A DNA stretch of 64,000 bases from Monoplex corrugatus (Eukaryota > Mollusca > Gastropoda > Littorinimorpha > Ranellidae), in assembly GCA_030674185.1 (NCBI GenBank), contig JAPXFY010000031.1, forward strand, positions 41,576,032 through 41,640,031, read 5' to 3'. The position numbers and the translations under genes were made by a program. A model generated the notes under the pieces. That model saw only the letters and a program-made list of their open reading frames with translations, was not told the origin of the DNA and searched no databases. This document shows positions 11,880 to 23,930 of the stretch, in pieces (the stretch's first letter is position 1; each line of letters opens with the position of its first letter).

Positions 11880-12325
11880 TATGAAACACTCTCCCTTTTT
11901 AAAATAAAGAAAAGGAAAGGGGGAGAAAAAGGAAAAAAAAGGATATTAGTATTTCCTGTAGATAGAGTGAGATGTGTATCTTTGTGTCAGTCAGTCTGTC
12001 TGTCTGTCTACTGTCTGTCTACTTGTCTGCCTGTGGGGAAAATGTGTGAACAGGATTTTATCAGCTCTTTATGGGGGGAACCTTTACTAAAGTTCGGTCA
12101 GAAGTGTGGACTGTTGAGCATTCACCAAAGCATAACTTCAAAGGTTAGATACCCATCAAGGATACTGATAGTCGCATGCTCCAGAAGAAGTGCGTACAAT
12201 TAGCACTGTTCTAGGAAGGTGTGTCAACTGACTGTTGCGATAACTTCTGACAACATTTGAAATACATGTGTATTTTTGCTATTGTGACAGTATACCGTTC
12301 ACTGTTGCAATAACTTGTGACAAAA
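11880..12325. other. Unique DNA with seed-like repeat units
   Basis: No gene seen. At 12261-12325 there are diverged versions of the neighbouring minisatellite unit (AAATACATGT, GTGACAGTATACC), probably its progenitor. Confidence 0.5.
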
Positions 12326-12326
12326 T

Positions 12327-13591
12327 TTGAAATACATGTATGTTTTCTCTGTTTTGTCAGTTACCAAATACATGTATGTTTTCTCTGTTGTGTCAATATA
12401 CCAAATACATGTAGTTTTCTCTGTTGTGTCAATATACCAATACATGTATGTTTCTCTGTTGTGTCAGTGTACCAAATACATGTATGTTTTCTCTGTTGTG
12501 TCAATATACCAAATACATGTATGTTTTCTCTGTTGTGTCAGTGTACCAAATACATGTATGTTTCTCTGTGTGTCAGTATACCAAATACATGTATGTTTTC
12601 TCTGTTGTGTCAATATACCAAATACATGTATGTTTTCTCTGTTGTGTCAGTGTACCAAATACATATTACATGTATGTTTTCTCTGTTGTGTCAATATACC
12701 AAATACATGTATGTTTTCTCTGTTGTGTCATGTACCAAATACATGTATGTTTTCTCTGTTGTGTCAGTGTACCAAATACATGTATGTTTTCTCTGTTGTG
12801 TCAGTGTACCAAATACATGTATGTTTTCTCTGTTGTGTCAGTGTACCAAATACATGTATGTTTTCTCTGTTGTGTCTGTATACCAAATCATGTATGTTTT
12901 CTCTGTTGTGTCAGTGTACCAATACATGTATGTTTTCTTGTTGTGTCAGTGTACCAAATACATGTATGTTTTCTCTGTTGTGTCTGTATACCAAATACAT
13001 GTATGTTTTCTCTGTTGTGTCAGTGTACCAAATACATGTATGTTTTCTCTGTTGTGTCAGTGTACCAAATACATGTATGTTTTCTCTGTTGTGTCTGTAT
13101 ACCAAATACATGTATGTTTTCTCTGTTGTGTCAGTGTACCAAATACATGTATGTTTTCTCTGTTGTGTCAATATACCAAATACATGTATGTTTTCTCTGT
13201 TGTGTCAATATACCAAATACATGTATGTTTTCTCTGTTGTGTCAATATACCAAATACATGTATGTTTTCTCTGTTGTGTCAATATACCAAATACATGTAT
13301 GTTTTCTCTGTTGTGTCAGTGTACCAAATACATATTACATGTATGTTTTCTCTGTTGTGTCAATATACCAAATACATGTATGTTTTCTCTGTTGTGTCAG
13401 TGTACCAAATACATGTATGTTTTCTCTGTTGTGTCAGTGTACCAAATACATGTATGTTTTCTCTGTTGTGTCAGTGTACCAAATACATGTATGTTTTCTC
13501 TGTTGTGTCAGTGTACCAAATACATGTATGTTTTCTCTGTTGTGTCAGTGTACCAAATACATGTATGTTTTCTCTGTTGTGTCTGTATACC
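12327..13591. repeat. 37-bp minisatellite, about 34 copies
   Basis: Unit: ACCAAATACATGTATG followed by TTTTCTCTGTTGTGTC and a variable AGTGT, AATAT or TGTAT. Two copies, at 12660 and 13329, carry the same insertion (ACATATTACATG) 669 bp apart, about 18 units, pointing to a higher-order duplication. The unit has no stop in any plus frame, so all three frames stay open (up to 518 codons). Confidence 0.97.
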
Positions 13592-13617
13592 ATTGTCCTT
13601 GATGAACATAAATTTTT

Positions 13618-14169
13618 CCCCCCGTGGGGATGCCGGGGGCTTTTTCAGTATAAACAGTATGCCCACTTTCTGGAAATTCTGTGGTTGAAATTTCCTCTTC
13701 TGTTGTCACTCTCTTTGTTTCTGTCTTCCTCCTTTGCTTTCTGTCATTTCTTCCTATCATTTTTTGCCTTGCTGGCCAATTATTGTATGCGTTCAATAAA
13801 GACTTACATACTTTCTTTTAAGATGGATAATTGGGTACATGTATTACGTGTATTTTTGGCTCTAAGGAAATGAGATGTGCGGAAGCAGTTCTAGGTGATT
13901 TAGGCCCGTTTTTATGTATATTTTAGAGTTCTTAGTTATGTTTAAATTTGTATTCAGGTATGTTTTTAAATCCTTTGTGTGATAAATTGGACGGAGTGGT
14001 CAGCTCCAGGGACATCTCCTTAAATTATGTGTGCAAATGCATTGATATGTGTACTTAATTATGTTTTCCTCTTTTTTTTTTTCCCCTGTTGAAGTATTGT
14101 GCAGGTTTTTGAAGACTAGCTCTGATATGGCTCTACACAGTCAGCTGCGCTTTAAACAACAGTAACAAT
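13618..14169 (+). mobile_element. Family A retroposon, copy 4
   Basis: Full-length copy directly after the minisatellite, with the family blocks in the usual order. The TATA-like motif is altered to TATAAACA. It ends in AACAACAGTAACAATG. Confidence 0.85.
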
Positions 14170-14179
14170 GATAATAACA

Positions 14180-14420
14180 AGTGATATTTCAACTGCAGTG
14201 TCTTCAGCATCACAGTGACCTGGAAAACGCAGAATGTAGAAAATGTTGATTTTTTGTAATAATGTTTGTAAAAAAGAGAAAGAAAAAGAAAGATCATTAG
14301 AATGGTTTGACCCTCATGTTTTTGTTGTTCTTTTTTCTTTTTTTTTTTCTTTTTCTTTTATAACTGTGTTCTCTTCTTCAACTAATAAAATGATGACTAT
14401 ACCACTCGTTTAACTTCAGG
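14180..14420 (+). repeat. Dispersed repeat family H, copy 1
   Basis: Shares CATCACAGTGACCT, a GATTTTTTGTAAT-type block and AGATCATTAGAATGG with 35090-35255 in the same order. T-rich tracts interrupt it. Class unknown. Confidence 0.5.
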
Positions 14421-14586
14421 ATTACGATGGATATTGCATGCTACTTAATCAGTTTAATTTGATGGGTCTGTCACTTTTTTTGAATGCCAAAAATCAATTA
14501 TTTTCTGTTTATGTCTATTTATATATTTATTTATTTATTTCAGTTGGTGTGCCTGTCGTCAGAGTTCTGTCTGTTATTCGTCTCTC

Positions 14587-14599
14587 AGTTTTCCAACAT

Positions 14600-14672
<73 letters not shown>

Positions 14673-14921
14673 TCTAACAAACATTCTCTCTCTTTCTCTC
14701 TCTCTTATTCTCCCCCCCCCCCTCTCTCTCTCTCTCTCTGTTTTCTACCATGCAGTCTGTCTCAGTTATCTGCCATGCATCAGTCTCTCAGTTTTCTAAC
14801 ATGCAGTCTCTGTCTGTCTGTCTGTGTCTGTCTGTCTGTCTGTCAGTTTTCTAACATGCAATCTCTCTTCCTTTCAGTTTTCTAACATGCAATCTCACTC
14901 TCTCAGTTTTCTAACATACAA

Positions 14922-14997
<76 letters not shown>

Positions 14998-15350
14998 TCT
15001 AATACACATCAGTCTCTCACTTTTCTAACATGCAATCTCTCACTTTTTCTTTCTCACTCTTTTTCTCTCCCTCTCTTTCTAATTTTGTTTCTCTCTGTTT
15101 CCCTTTTTGTTCTCTTTCTTTCTGTCTCACTGTCTCTCTCTTTCCTTGCCATCTCTCTTTCCTTGCCATCTCTCTCTTCCTTGCCATCTCTCTCTCTTTT
15201 CCATCCCACTCACTCTCTTTTCCTTGCTTGCTTTGTCTCTTCCCCTCCCCCCCACTCTCTCTCTCCTTTTCTCTATCTCTTACTTTTTCTTTCTTTACTT
15301 TCTGTCTCTCTCTTACATTCTCTCTTTCTCTTACTTTCTCTGTCTGTCTC
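14587..15350. repeat. (CT)n array with embedded CAGTTTTCTAACATGCA motif
   Basis: CT tracts separated by a recurring motif (14587, 14667, 14789, 14844, 14875, 14904, 14992, and a variant near 15020). Each module reads CTAAC, then pyrimidines, then CAG, resembling a 3' splice site. Ser/Leu-rich open frames are artefacts. Confidence 0.93.
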
Positions 15351-15388
15351 TGGAAGTCTGGTTGCTTACTCTGGAATACTCGTTTTGC

Positions 15389-15582
15389 TTAACCCTTTGA
15401 CTCCCGCACCCTGTCCACCAGCATCTTGCATTGCCAACCATGCCAGCAGAGCAAAAACTTGACCCTTTGATTCCCTCACCCTATCCACCAGCTTCCTGCA
15501 GGAAGCTGGTGGACAGGGTGAGGGAATCAAAGGGTTAAGTTTTTGCAGTTGGTGGATAGGGTGCGGGAGTCAAAGGGATAAT
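15389..15582. mobile_element. TTAA palindromic MITE (family B), copy 2
   Basis: Left end TTAACCCTTTGACTCCC; right end matches its complement with the final TTAA mutated to ATAA. Inner palindrome CTTCCTGCAGGAAG at about 15490. The right half is shortened: the GCATGGTTGACAATGC block is missing. Confidence 0.85.
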
Positions 15583-15589
15583 TATATCA

Positions 15590-15750
15590 TTGAAACTGTT
15601 TGCATCTTCTCTCTGTTCCTGCCTCTGTCTCTCAGTCTGCCTGTCTCTGTCTCTCCGTCAGTCTGTCTATCTGTCTGTCTTCTTCTTATTTTTCAAAAAT
15701 ACACCCACCTACATATATACATGTATGCACACACACATGAAAAAAAGTGT

Positions 15751-15823
<73 letters not shown>
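15590..15823. repeat. CT/GTCT tract and (GT)n microsatellite
   Basis: CTGTCT-rich stretch to about 15685, then a clean GT run at 15747-15823. Confidence 0.95.
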
Positions 15824-15824
<1 letters not shown>

Positions 15825-15989
15825 TGTACAAAATGGTCCGTCTCATCTTCAGTGGAATTGAAGCAGTCTTTGACAGTAATTTATGATTCATATTGAATGT
15901 CTTGCAAACTGTCCCCAAGTGCCTGTTGCCTGCGTGAGTTTATTGTATGATCTATAAAACAAACCAGGGTGTGGCTGAGGGCATGCTGT

Positions 15990-16175
15990 TCTACAGATTT
16001 TTTTCTGTTTGTGCTGTTTTTTGATTTTTAAATGTGTGTGTGCATAGTGTTGTGCCCACGCTGTGCAGGCTGTATGCTGCTCGTCCAAACTAAACGGACA
16101 AGTTTTCATAAACCACTGGTCACTGACATGACTTACAGGGTCTTAAACGTGCGTGTTTGATATGCTTCATGTGAG
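15990..16175 (-). mobile_element. SINE-F tail fragment
   Basis: On the minus strand it matches the distal body seen at 32640-32745 and 33084-33160: GCCCACGCTGTGCAGGC, CATAAACCACTGG, TTACAGGGTCTTAAACGTG. No tRNA head is attached; one lies at 16845-17010 in the same orientation. Confidence 0.6.
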
Positions 16176-16324
16176 TACGCGTGACTGATTTTTTTTTTCT
16201 TGAGATCAGATTTTCCCATTGTTATCTACAGTGCGTGTTTGCTCCTGCAGAATGGGAGGGTATCTTAGCTCTTTCTTTTAATGTACCTTAGATGGACAAA
16301 GATGATGCGTGCGTTATACTGTTC

Positions 16325-16465
16325 TTGCATTCTGTCCGTCTCTCCCTCTTCTTTCTTTCTTTCTCTCCCTCTTCCTTTCTTTCTCTCTCTCCTCCTCTCT
16401 CTCCGTCTCCCTCCCTGCCTATCTCTCCCTCCCTCTCTCCCCCTTCTCTCTCTCTCTCTCTGGGT
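16325..16465. repeat. (CT)n / (CCTT)n microsatellite
   Basis: Pyrimidine-rich tract with TTTC and TCCC interruptions. It separates the SINE-F tail and head fragments. Confidence 0.9.
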
Positions 16466-16479
16466 TTTGGCGCTGTCTT

Positions 16480-16844
16480 AACAGTGGACTCTTCCCTTTG
16501 CTTCCTTAGTCGTCTTTTTTTTTCTTTCATGGGCTGCTTTGGGCATTTGATTTCTGTTTCTGGAGTCTGGGTCCCACCGTGCTTCTGTGCTGGGTTGTGT
16601 TGGGTCCTTTCCTGTCACGTTCTGTGTGCCATTGATGTTCCTGGTTCATAATCTCGTGTGCCATCTGTTGGTCTCGGTGAATGCTGCTAAAGGTGATGTG
16701 TGGTCAGGTGACTGCGCACTGATCATTCAAGCTTTCTCAACATTCATTCATTTTCTTGAAGTTAATCTGTACATCATTCAAACTTAGATAACATTCATTC
16801 ATTTTCTTACCCATTTTCGTGCTAGATTCCCGTTATCACTTGAC
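16480..16844. other. Unique DNA
   Basis: No gene supported. A short direct repeat around ACATTCATTCATTTTCTT occurs at about 16739 and 16790. Confidence 0.5.
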
Positions 16845-17010
16845 TGAAAGTGATTTAGGCACTAACAGGTTTGCATGCATGTTGGCTTGGGAGATGCGAA
16901 AAATTACCTCCCTTTATCCATCAGGTGGAAGGTAACCCAGACAGGATAGAGCCCAGATCTTCCTGCTGGAAGGTAAACGTCTTACCCACTTTATGATCAT
17001 GTCTGACGTT
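16845..17010 (-). mobile_element. SINE-F head fragment (degenerate)
   Basis: Complement of a tRNA-like head plus first body block: ACCTCC...CCATCAGGTGG and CGTCTTACCCACTT align with 33541-33660. Box B has decayed. Confidence 0.6.
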
Positions 17011-17014
17011 TGGA

Positions 17015-17455
17015 GGGTATCTCATCGCGTCCCTCTCCCTCGCCGGGATCGGCGGTAGGAGCCACGCTCTACATCACAAGTTTTCTCCAGGTAACACGAT
17101 TGAGACATCTGGAGCAACCTCCTGGATCTCCAGGCCACAGACAACGATGTTGTTGAAATAGGAGGTGTGCGGTCGTCCTTTCACTTGCAGGACTGTTGAC
17201 GTCAGATCTGTTTTGGTGTTTATGATCGCATGGCCTACGTATTTCAGCTTTCTTTTGTTGATCTCTGTCAGCAGCTGGCGTCTGACATTCAGTTCTTCAA
17301 ACGTTATCGTTTGTTCTTCAGTCTGTCCATTTGACTCAGAGAAGTCGTCTGTAAAGAGACACATTTCAGCTGGATTGATTTAAGTTCTTTGTCTTTTCTT
17401 AGTGTCCAGGATTCGCATCCATACATTTGGAGGATATTGCCTTGTTAAAAAGGAA
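17015..17455 (-). pseudogene. LINE remnant (third family), C-terminal part of reverse transcriptase ORF
   Basis: The minus strand encodes, in shifting frames, MYGCESWTLRK (from 17440), LLTEINKRKLKYVGHAI and a GRPHTSYFNNI segment. This is the C-terminal region after the polymerase domain of the LINE type found elsewhere here, but it is not the same family as 25156-25968. Frame breaks and the missing polymerase core show it is dead. One 96-codon frame (17074-17364) survives. Confidence 0.75.
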
Positions 17456-17562
17456 AGACATTGCAATTGGAAGATGTGGGCAAATAATTATTGGTTGGAG
17501 ATGTGTTGGCCAGAGGAGTTGCATGATACTTTGAAGGTTCTCTGTGCTGAAGGTTGACAGCG

Positions 17563-18131
17563 GGTAAGGAATCCCCCTGTGGAGATACAGGGGACTCTTT
17601 CAGTGTTAATAATATCCCCACCTTTTGGAAATTCTGTGCTAGAAATTTCCTCTTTTCTGTCACTCGTTTTGTTTCTTTCTGCCTTGTTCCTTTGCTTTCT
17701 GTCAGTTAGTCCTGTCCTTTTTCTTGTCTTGCTGGTCTGTTCATCTGTATGTGTTCAATGAAGTCGTATTTTATTCTCTTTGGATGGACAATTGGGTACA
17801 TGTACTAAGTGCCTTTTTGGCTCTAGGGAAATGAGAGATGCGGAAGCAGTGTTACGTAACTTAGGCCTTTTTTTGGGCATATGTTTTAGTGTCTTTAGTT
17901 TTGTTTCAATTTGTATTCAGTTTGTTTTTTAAATCCCCGGTGTGACAAATTGTTCAACGCCAGGGGCATGTCCTTAGTGCATTGATATGTGTACTGTAAA
18001 TTTCTTTTCCTTTTTTTTTTTTCTTACCTGTTGAAATATTGTATGTTTTGAAACGGTTATAGCCCTGATATGGCTGTGTGCAGTCGGCTGGGCTGTAAAC
18101 AAAAATAACAATAACTATAAGCTGGTAAGGA
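17563..18131 (+). mobile_element. Family A retroposon, copy 5, with 8-bp TSD
   Basis: Element at 17571-18123 flanked by GGTAAGGA at 17563-17570 and 18124-18131. Complete 5' and 3' blocks are present; TATAAATA is changed (GTGTTAATAAT). Confidence 0.85.
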
Positions 18132-18598
18132 CGCTTTCTGTCATTCTCCAGCAATCCGAACCATCAAAATCAATTTTAGAAATTAAAGTTGGTTGCTAAA
18201 AACACCCTCAAAGCAGCCACTGTTTGCAGGGAAAAAAGTGTCAAAAACGGTGGGTATCTCTCTATATTTGACCAGTAATGTCTTAGCTGAGCTGGGTACA
18301 TATACAGGGTTCTAGATATTTGTCACCATCGTGTTGCTGCAGTTTCGATACTGTATCGTGGGTGAGTGTCGATGACTATGTGTTGAGGACTTCCTGTCTT
18401 TCGGTGCTTCCTGCGTGGGTCAGCATCTGTAACCCAAAAAGATTGTTTATTTCAATTTCCTTGTAAGGTCGTAGTCTTTTGTTGTCAGTGTGTGTATGTG
18501 TGTAGATGTGAGTTAGAGACACGTGTTGTGATTCATTAGTAGGTCATAAATATGATGTGTCTCTGTGTGAGTGTGTGTGAGTGTTGTGTGTGAAAAGA
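18132..18598. other. Unique DNA
   Basis: No gene seen. Short GT-rich patches at 18485-18600. Confidence 0.5.
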
Positions 18599-18790
18599 TT
18601 AACCCTTTGACTCCCGCACCCTATCCACCAAGCGCAAAAACTTGATCCTTTAACTCACTCATCCTGTCCACCAGATTCAGCAGGAAGCTGGTGCATAGGG
18701 CAAGGGAGTCGAAGGGCTTAGTTCTAGCTTTGCTAACATTGTTGACAATGCAAGATGCTGGTGGATAGGGTGTGGGAGTCAACGGGTTAA
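18599..18790. mobile_element. TTAA palindromic MITE (family B), copy 3
   Basis: TTAA at both ends (18599-18602, 18787-18790), inner GATTCAGCAGGAAGCTGG palindrome near 18680, left outer arm shortened. Confidence 0.85.
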
Positions 18791-19141
18791 GACAGGTGAA
18801 AGGATTAAATTGAAACCTTTATATGTTAAAAAACGTGGTTGTGTGCATGCATGCCTGTGTGTGTATGTGTTGTATGTTTGCGTGTATGGATACATATATA
18901 ATTGCTTCTGTATATTTTACACTGTTTCTTACACAATATCTAATGCAAAGTGGGTCCAAATGCGTTTAGAGAATAGTGCTATACAAAAAGAGTTATCATT
19001 ATTAGCGTAGTAGTAGTACATGTAGCAGTAGTATATAGTAGTAGAGCAGCAGGAGCAGCAGCAGCAGTAGTATTAATGTTGTCATTATTTTTAATGTATC
19101 TGTGTTTGTGTGAGTGTGCATGTGTATGCATGCTCGTGGGC

Positions 19142-19142
<1 letters not shown>

Positions 19143-19211
<69 letters not shown>
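19143..19211. repeat. (GT)n microsatellite
   Basis: Pure GT run of about 68 bp. Confidence 0.97.
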
Positions 19212-19212
<1 letters not shown>

Positions 19213-19700
19213 CAGTATATAGCAGTTATGTATTAATTTTGATGTCTTGTCACAGTAGTCTTTCTTTACGGAACTCACTACTTGCAGAGAGCTGTTTCAT
19301 TTTGACTGTTCTTATTTCTGTCATGAATATGTCATCATTTGACAACACATGACAGAGTGAAGACACTGTTGCGCTTTTTCAATTAATGCTGAAAGATGTG
19401 CCCGTAAGGTTGGTTTGATGGACATGTGAAATCTTAGTTAACAGAATGAATAAAACTTTTGCTTTAGTTAGAGAGTTGGATTCGACTAGCTTGACAGACC
19501 CACTGTTCAGGCAAGACTAAAATAGTATTATTTCTTGAAAGTCTTCCGAACAGACATCGTTTCAGTTTGGTTTTCGGTAGTGCAGTACACTTGAAAACAC
19601 CGGCGTAATAGAATAGACATATTACAAACAGCACTTTGTGTCTCTTTCACAATTTTCAGAAGCTAAATTGTGAGTGAATGCTGTGTTGGTGAACACTGTG
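19212..19700. other. Unique DNA
   Basis: No repeat family or gene recognised. Confidence 0.5.
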
Positions 19701-19704
19701 GGGC

Positions 19705-19850
19705 AGTCTACTACTACTACTGCTCTGCTGCTCTGCTGCTTGCTGCTGCTGCTACTACTACTACTACTACTCTACTACACCTACTACTACCCTATCATAC
19801 TACACTACTGCTCTACTACTGCTACTGCTACTGCTACTACTCTTCAGTAT
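19705..19850. repeat. (CTA/CTG)n trinucleotide tract
   Basis: Degenerate CTA and CTG triplets. A weaker inverse tract (GTA/GCA) is at 19005-19075, so the two could pair. Confidence 0.9.
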
Positions 19851-19921
19851 ATAGTACTCTATAGCTGCATGTACTTTTTTCTGAGATATAAGTGCCAGAG
19901 ACATGCGGTACTTTTTGAAAA

Positions 19922-20735
19922 ATCAGGTGCCCACTGCCGCATGGCGTTGGCGACCATGGACTTCCAACCATCTCTATCTCTCGTTGCCCCCAGCATCTCC
20001 TCCACCCTCCTCATCTCCAGCCACTCTGCAAGTCCATCCAGCATTCTCTCCCTGGGTCTACCTGGTGCTCTCTTTCCCTCCAGCTGTCCCGTTGTGACCA
20101 GGTGCTCCAATCCCCCTTTCTCATAAAATGGCCTATAAATGTGGCTTGTCTTTTCTAATCTTCCTTATGAGTGATCTACTTGTGTCTGCCTCCATCAAGA
20201 CTGTTTTCGTTTGTTTTCTTTGCTGTCCATGGAACTCTCAACATTCTTCTGAGAAAACGAAGCATTCTCTCCCTGGGTCTACCTGGTGCTCTCTTTCCCT
20301 CCAGCTGTCCCGTATGTGACCAGGTGCTCCAAATCCCCCTTCCTCATAAAATGGCCTATAAATGTTGCTTGTCTTTTCCTAATCTTCCTTATGAGTGATC
20401 TACTTGTGTCTGCCTCCATCAAGACTGTCTCGTTTGTTTTCTTTGCTGTCCATGGAACTCTCAACATTCTTCTGAGAAAGCACACCTCGGCTGCCTCAAT
20501 CTTGCTCTGGCTTTTGCTTGCTGACTGTCCACGCCTCGCATCCGTACAACAGTATTGGTTCTAAATAACATTCAAGGACTCTCTTTCTGATGTTAATTGA
20601 TAGGCATTTGTTGGTAAGAATGCTTGTCATTCTTGAATGCTGTTTTGGCTTGGCCGATTCTGCCAGCTATTTCCGATGTGCATCTGCGTCTGATGAAATG
20701 ACCGTTCCCAGGTATTTGAACTTATACAGCAAAGC
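19922..20735 (-). mobile_element. LINE family 1 fragment, C-terminal RT region, with internal 221-bp duplication
   Basis: Read on the minus strand from 20735: pieces of the region following the RT palm (finger/thumb: FKKMTSI-type, LLYGCEAW-type), then FLRRMLRVPWTAKKTNET, RKRQATFIGHFMRKG and an APGRPRERMLDG end. The segment 20041-20261 is repeated at 20262-20482 with small indels, so the conserved tail is present twice. Frameshifts disrupt both copies. The usual (ATC)n tail is absent at the left end. Confidence 0.9.
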
Positions 20736-20813
20736 TCTTTAGTTTTACGTCAGATTGTAGAAGCACTTTTGAGGGAGATGTTGAGTAGTTCGTGTGATTG
20801 TTGGTCTGACAGT

Positions 20814-21005
20814 TTAACCCTTTGACTCACACACCCAATCCACTAAGTGCAAGACCTTAACCCTTTGATTGCCTCACCCTACCCACCAGCTTTCTGCAGG
20901 AAGCTGGTGGATAGGGTGAGGAAATGAAAGGTTAAGTTTTTGCTTTGCTAGTATGGTTGGCAATGCAGGATGCTGGTGGACAGGGTGTGAGAGTCAAAGG
21001 GTTAA
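20814..21005. mobile_element. TTAA palindromic MITE (family B), copy 4
   Basis: TTAA-bounded; inner palindrome TTTCTGCAGGAAGCTGG near 20900. Confidence 0.88.
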
Positions 21006-21309
21006 TAAACTAATCATCATTCATGGGTTAAAGGATGGATCAGTAATATTACTTTGATTAAATGTATATCATGATTATTTGAATAGCTATAAGGGCTTAG
21101 TGTGTGTTTCTGTCGGGTGAGTAGTACGATTGATAAATCTGCCATTGTGCATTATTTTTGTCCAGCAGTGGGTCATGGTTTTATAGTGTGGACCATGCAG
21201 TGATGATGACTTGTGCTCAATGACAAAGTAGTTGTGGAGTCAGAATATGCATACATACGTCAGGTTCTGATGGTTTGGACCATGTACTTCAGGAGTGGGT
21301 TACTGGTGG

Positions 21310-21783
21310 GTTCATCATCATCATCATCATCATTCATCATCATCATGTGCCCTGCTGCATGGCGTTTGGTGATCATAACCCTCCGTATGTATCTATTCCT
21401 TGTTGCACAAGCGCATCTTTCACCATCTCTGTTCTCAGCCACCCTGCAAGTCCGTCCAATATTTTCGATACTTGGTCTACCTGGTGCTCTTTCCCTCCAG
21501 CTTTCCTGTTGTGACCAGGTGCTCTAATTCCCCTTTCCTCATAAAATGGCCTATAAATGTTGCCTGTCTTTTCCTAATCTTCCTTATGAGTGATCTTGTG
21601 TCTGCCTCCATCAAGTCTGTCTCTGTTTTCTTTGCTGTCCATGGAGCTCTCAGCATTCTTCTTAGAAACCACATCTCGGCTTCCTCAATCTTGTTTTGGC
21701 TTTGCTTGCCGACTGTCCACGCCTCACAACCGTATAACATTATCGGTTCTATATAACAAGAGTGGCTCTTAGAACAGCAATTT
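21310..21783 (-). mobile_element. LINE family 1 fragment (long 3' form)
   Basis: (ATC)n at 21311-21346 is the element tail. The minus strand from 21783 encodes IEPIMLYGCEAWTVGKQSQ, RRMLRAPWTAKK, RKRQATFIGHFMRKG and a frameshifted end. Its 5' boundary (TTCTTAGAACAGC-type on the plus strand) matches the copy at 34401-34850. Confidence 0.9.
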
Positions 21784-21889
21784 TTACAAGTGCACTGGGT
21801 TTTTTCATTATTTATTTTGCTGTTGTTTTGTTTTGTTTCGTTTTTGCTCATGTTCTTTTATGTCATCTCTTATGAAAAAGGCCTTCGTC

Positions 21890-21892
<3 letters not shown>

Positions 21893-21964
<72 letters not shown>

Positions 21965-22022
21965 AGAGAGAGAGGTGTGTGAGAGAGAGAGAGAGTGTGT
22001 GTGAGTGTGTGTGTCAGCCCCC

Positions 22023-22055
<33 letters not shown>

Positions 22056-22165
22056 CTTTTTTCTCTCTTCTTCTCTTCTGTCTCTGTCTTTGTCTCTCTC
22101 TCTTCTTTCTCTCTCTTTCTCTCTCTTCTCTCTCTCTTTCTCTTCTCTCTCTTCTCTTTTCTCTC
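21893..22165. repeat. (GT)n, (GA)n and (CT)n composite microsatellite
   Basis: GT run to about 21955, GA-rich to 22005, CT-rich to 22165. The GA and CT parts are complementary and can fold back. Lys/Arg/Glu-rich minus-strand frames are artefacts. Confidence 0.95.
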
Positions 22166-22274
22166 TCTCCATCTCTCCATGCGGCCACGATTTGATCTTT
22201 TTTTTTCTTTTTTTGTTCCCTAAGCGTTCCGATTTTTTTTCGGATGCATGCATTGCACGTTTGTTTGTTTTTTG

Positions 22275-22640
22275 TTAACAATGCGATGATGTTGATGAGG
22301 ATGATAATCGTGATGCTATGGAATGCATCTAGGATGAGACCTGATGACAGGGCTGTACTCTACCTTTACTAACTTGATCAATTCTGGCGTCAGCTAGGCC
22401 CAGGAGATACAGACATTTGCGGTGCTGGTCAGAAGATTTGAGGAACACCCTCAGTGATGCATCCGTGAAGTGGATGAGACTTGACTGTGTGGTCCCAGTC
22501 TTCCCAATGAGCCCAGAGGACTCCCATCTCTGGTTAGGAGCCGAAAAATCCGACAATGATTTTTGAAGGGACTGGTCGGGATTTGAACCCACAACCTTCC
22601 AGTCAGTAGTCCGTTGCGTTGACCATTACACCACGGCGAT
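22275..22640 (-). mobile_element. SINE-E, copy 2
   Basis: tRNA-like head at the right: box A complement at 22622-22633 and box B complement (GATTTGAACCC) near 22580-22590. Body includes GTCCCAGTCTTCCCAATGAGCC and the GATGATGTTGATGAGGATGAT tail. Confidence 0.88.
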
Positions 22641-22724
22641 TTGTCTCAGTCGAAATATGTTTTCAACGTAAAAGAAACTTAATACTCGCGCAGACGTTCA
22701 TGCGATCTTTTGCTCTCATTCCAT

Positions 22725-22834
22725 TGTGCGTGCACACACGCCTGCATATACTTGCACATACATACACGACACATGCATGCACACACATATGTGCATTCAT
22801 GTGCGCTTGCATGCACGCATACACGCACACACAC

Positions 22835-22911
<77 letters not shown>
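22725..22911. repeat. (CA)n microsatellite with CATGCA-rich leader
   Basis: CA run mainly at 22838-22911. Confidence 0.95.
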
Positions 22912-23059
22912 TCTGTATTTACACATTGCGAGGCACTTACTGCACAGTCCTGTAGGTCGTTTTCTTTGATTAAGCATGATTGTTGTATACCTGTAAATCC
23001 CACCTGCTCCTGTTTGTTTGCTTATTAGATTTTGTTCTTACTCCGTAAAGGGCCTGTTT

Positions 23060-23112
23060 CAACGCAATTTTTTTTTCGTCTAAAAGCACATATGTGAATA
23101 GACGTTAAAAGA
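23060..23112 (+). repeat. Hairpin tail motif next to (CA)n
   Basis: CGTCTA (23077-23082) pairs with TAGACG (23099-23104) around the palindrome CACATATGTG, followed by TTAAAAGAAATAACGAAC and then the CA tract. Similar sequences are at 53790-53842 and 53882-53930. Confidence 0.7.
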
Positions 23113-23118
23113 AATAAC

Positions 23119-23930
<812 letters not shown>

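Noticed and set aside
10937..11884. 315-codon Cys/Val frame and its antisense Thr/His frames
   Set aside because: Pure GT/CA microsatellite translation.
12317..13873. 518-codon open frame
   Set aside because: It is a translation of the 37-bp minisatellite running on into family A; all three plus frames are open for the same reason.
17165..17383. Plus-strand frame opposite the LINE remnant
   Set aside because: Shadow of the minus-strand LINE coding sequence.
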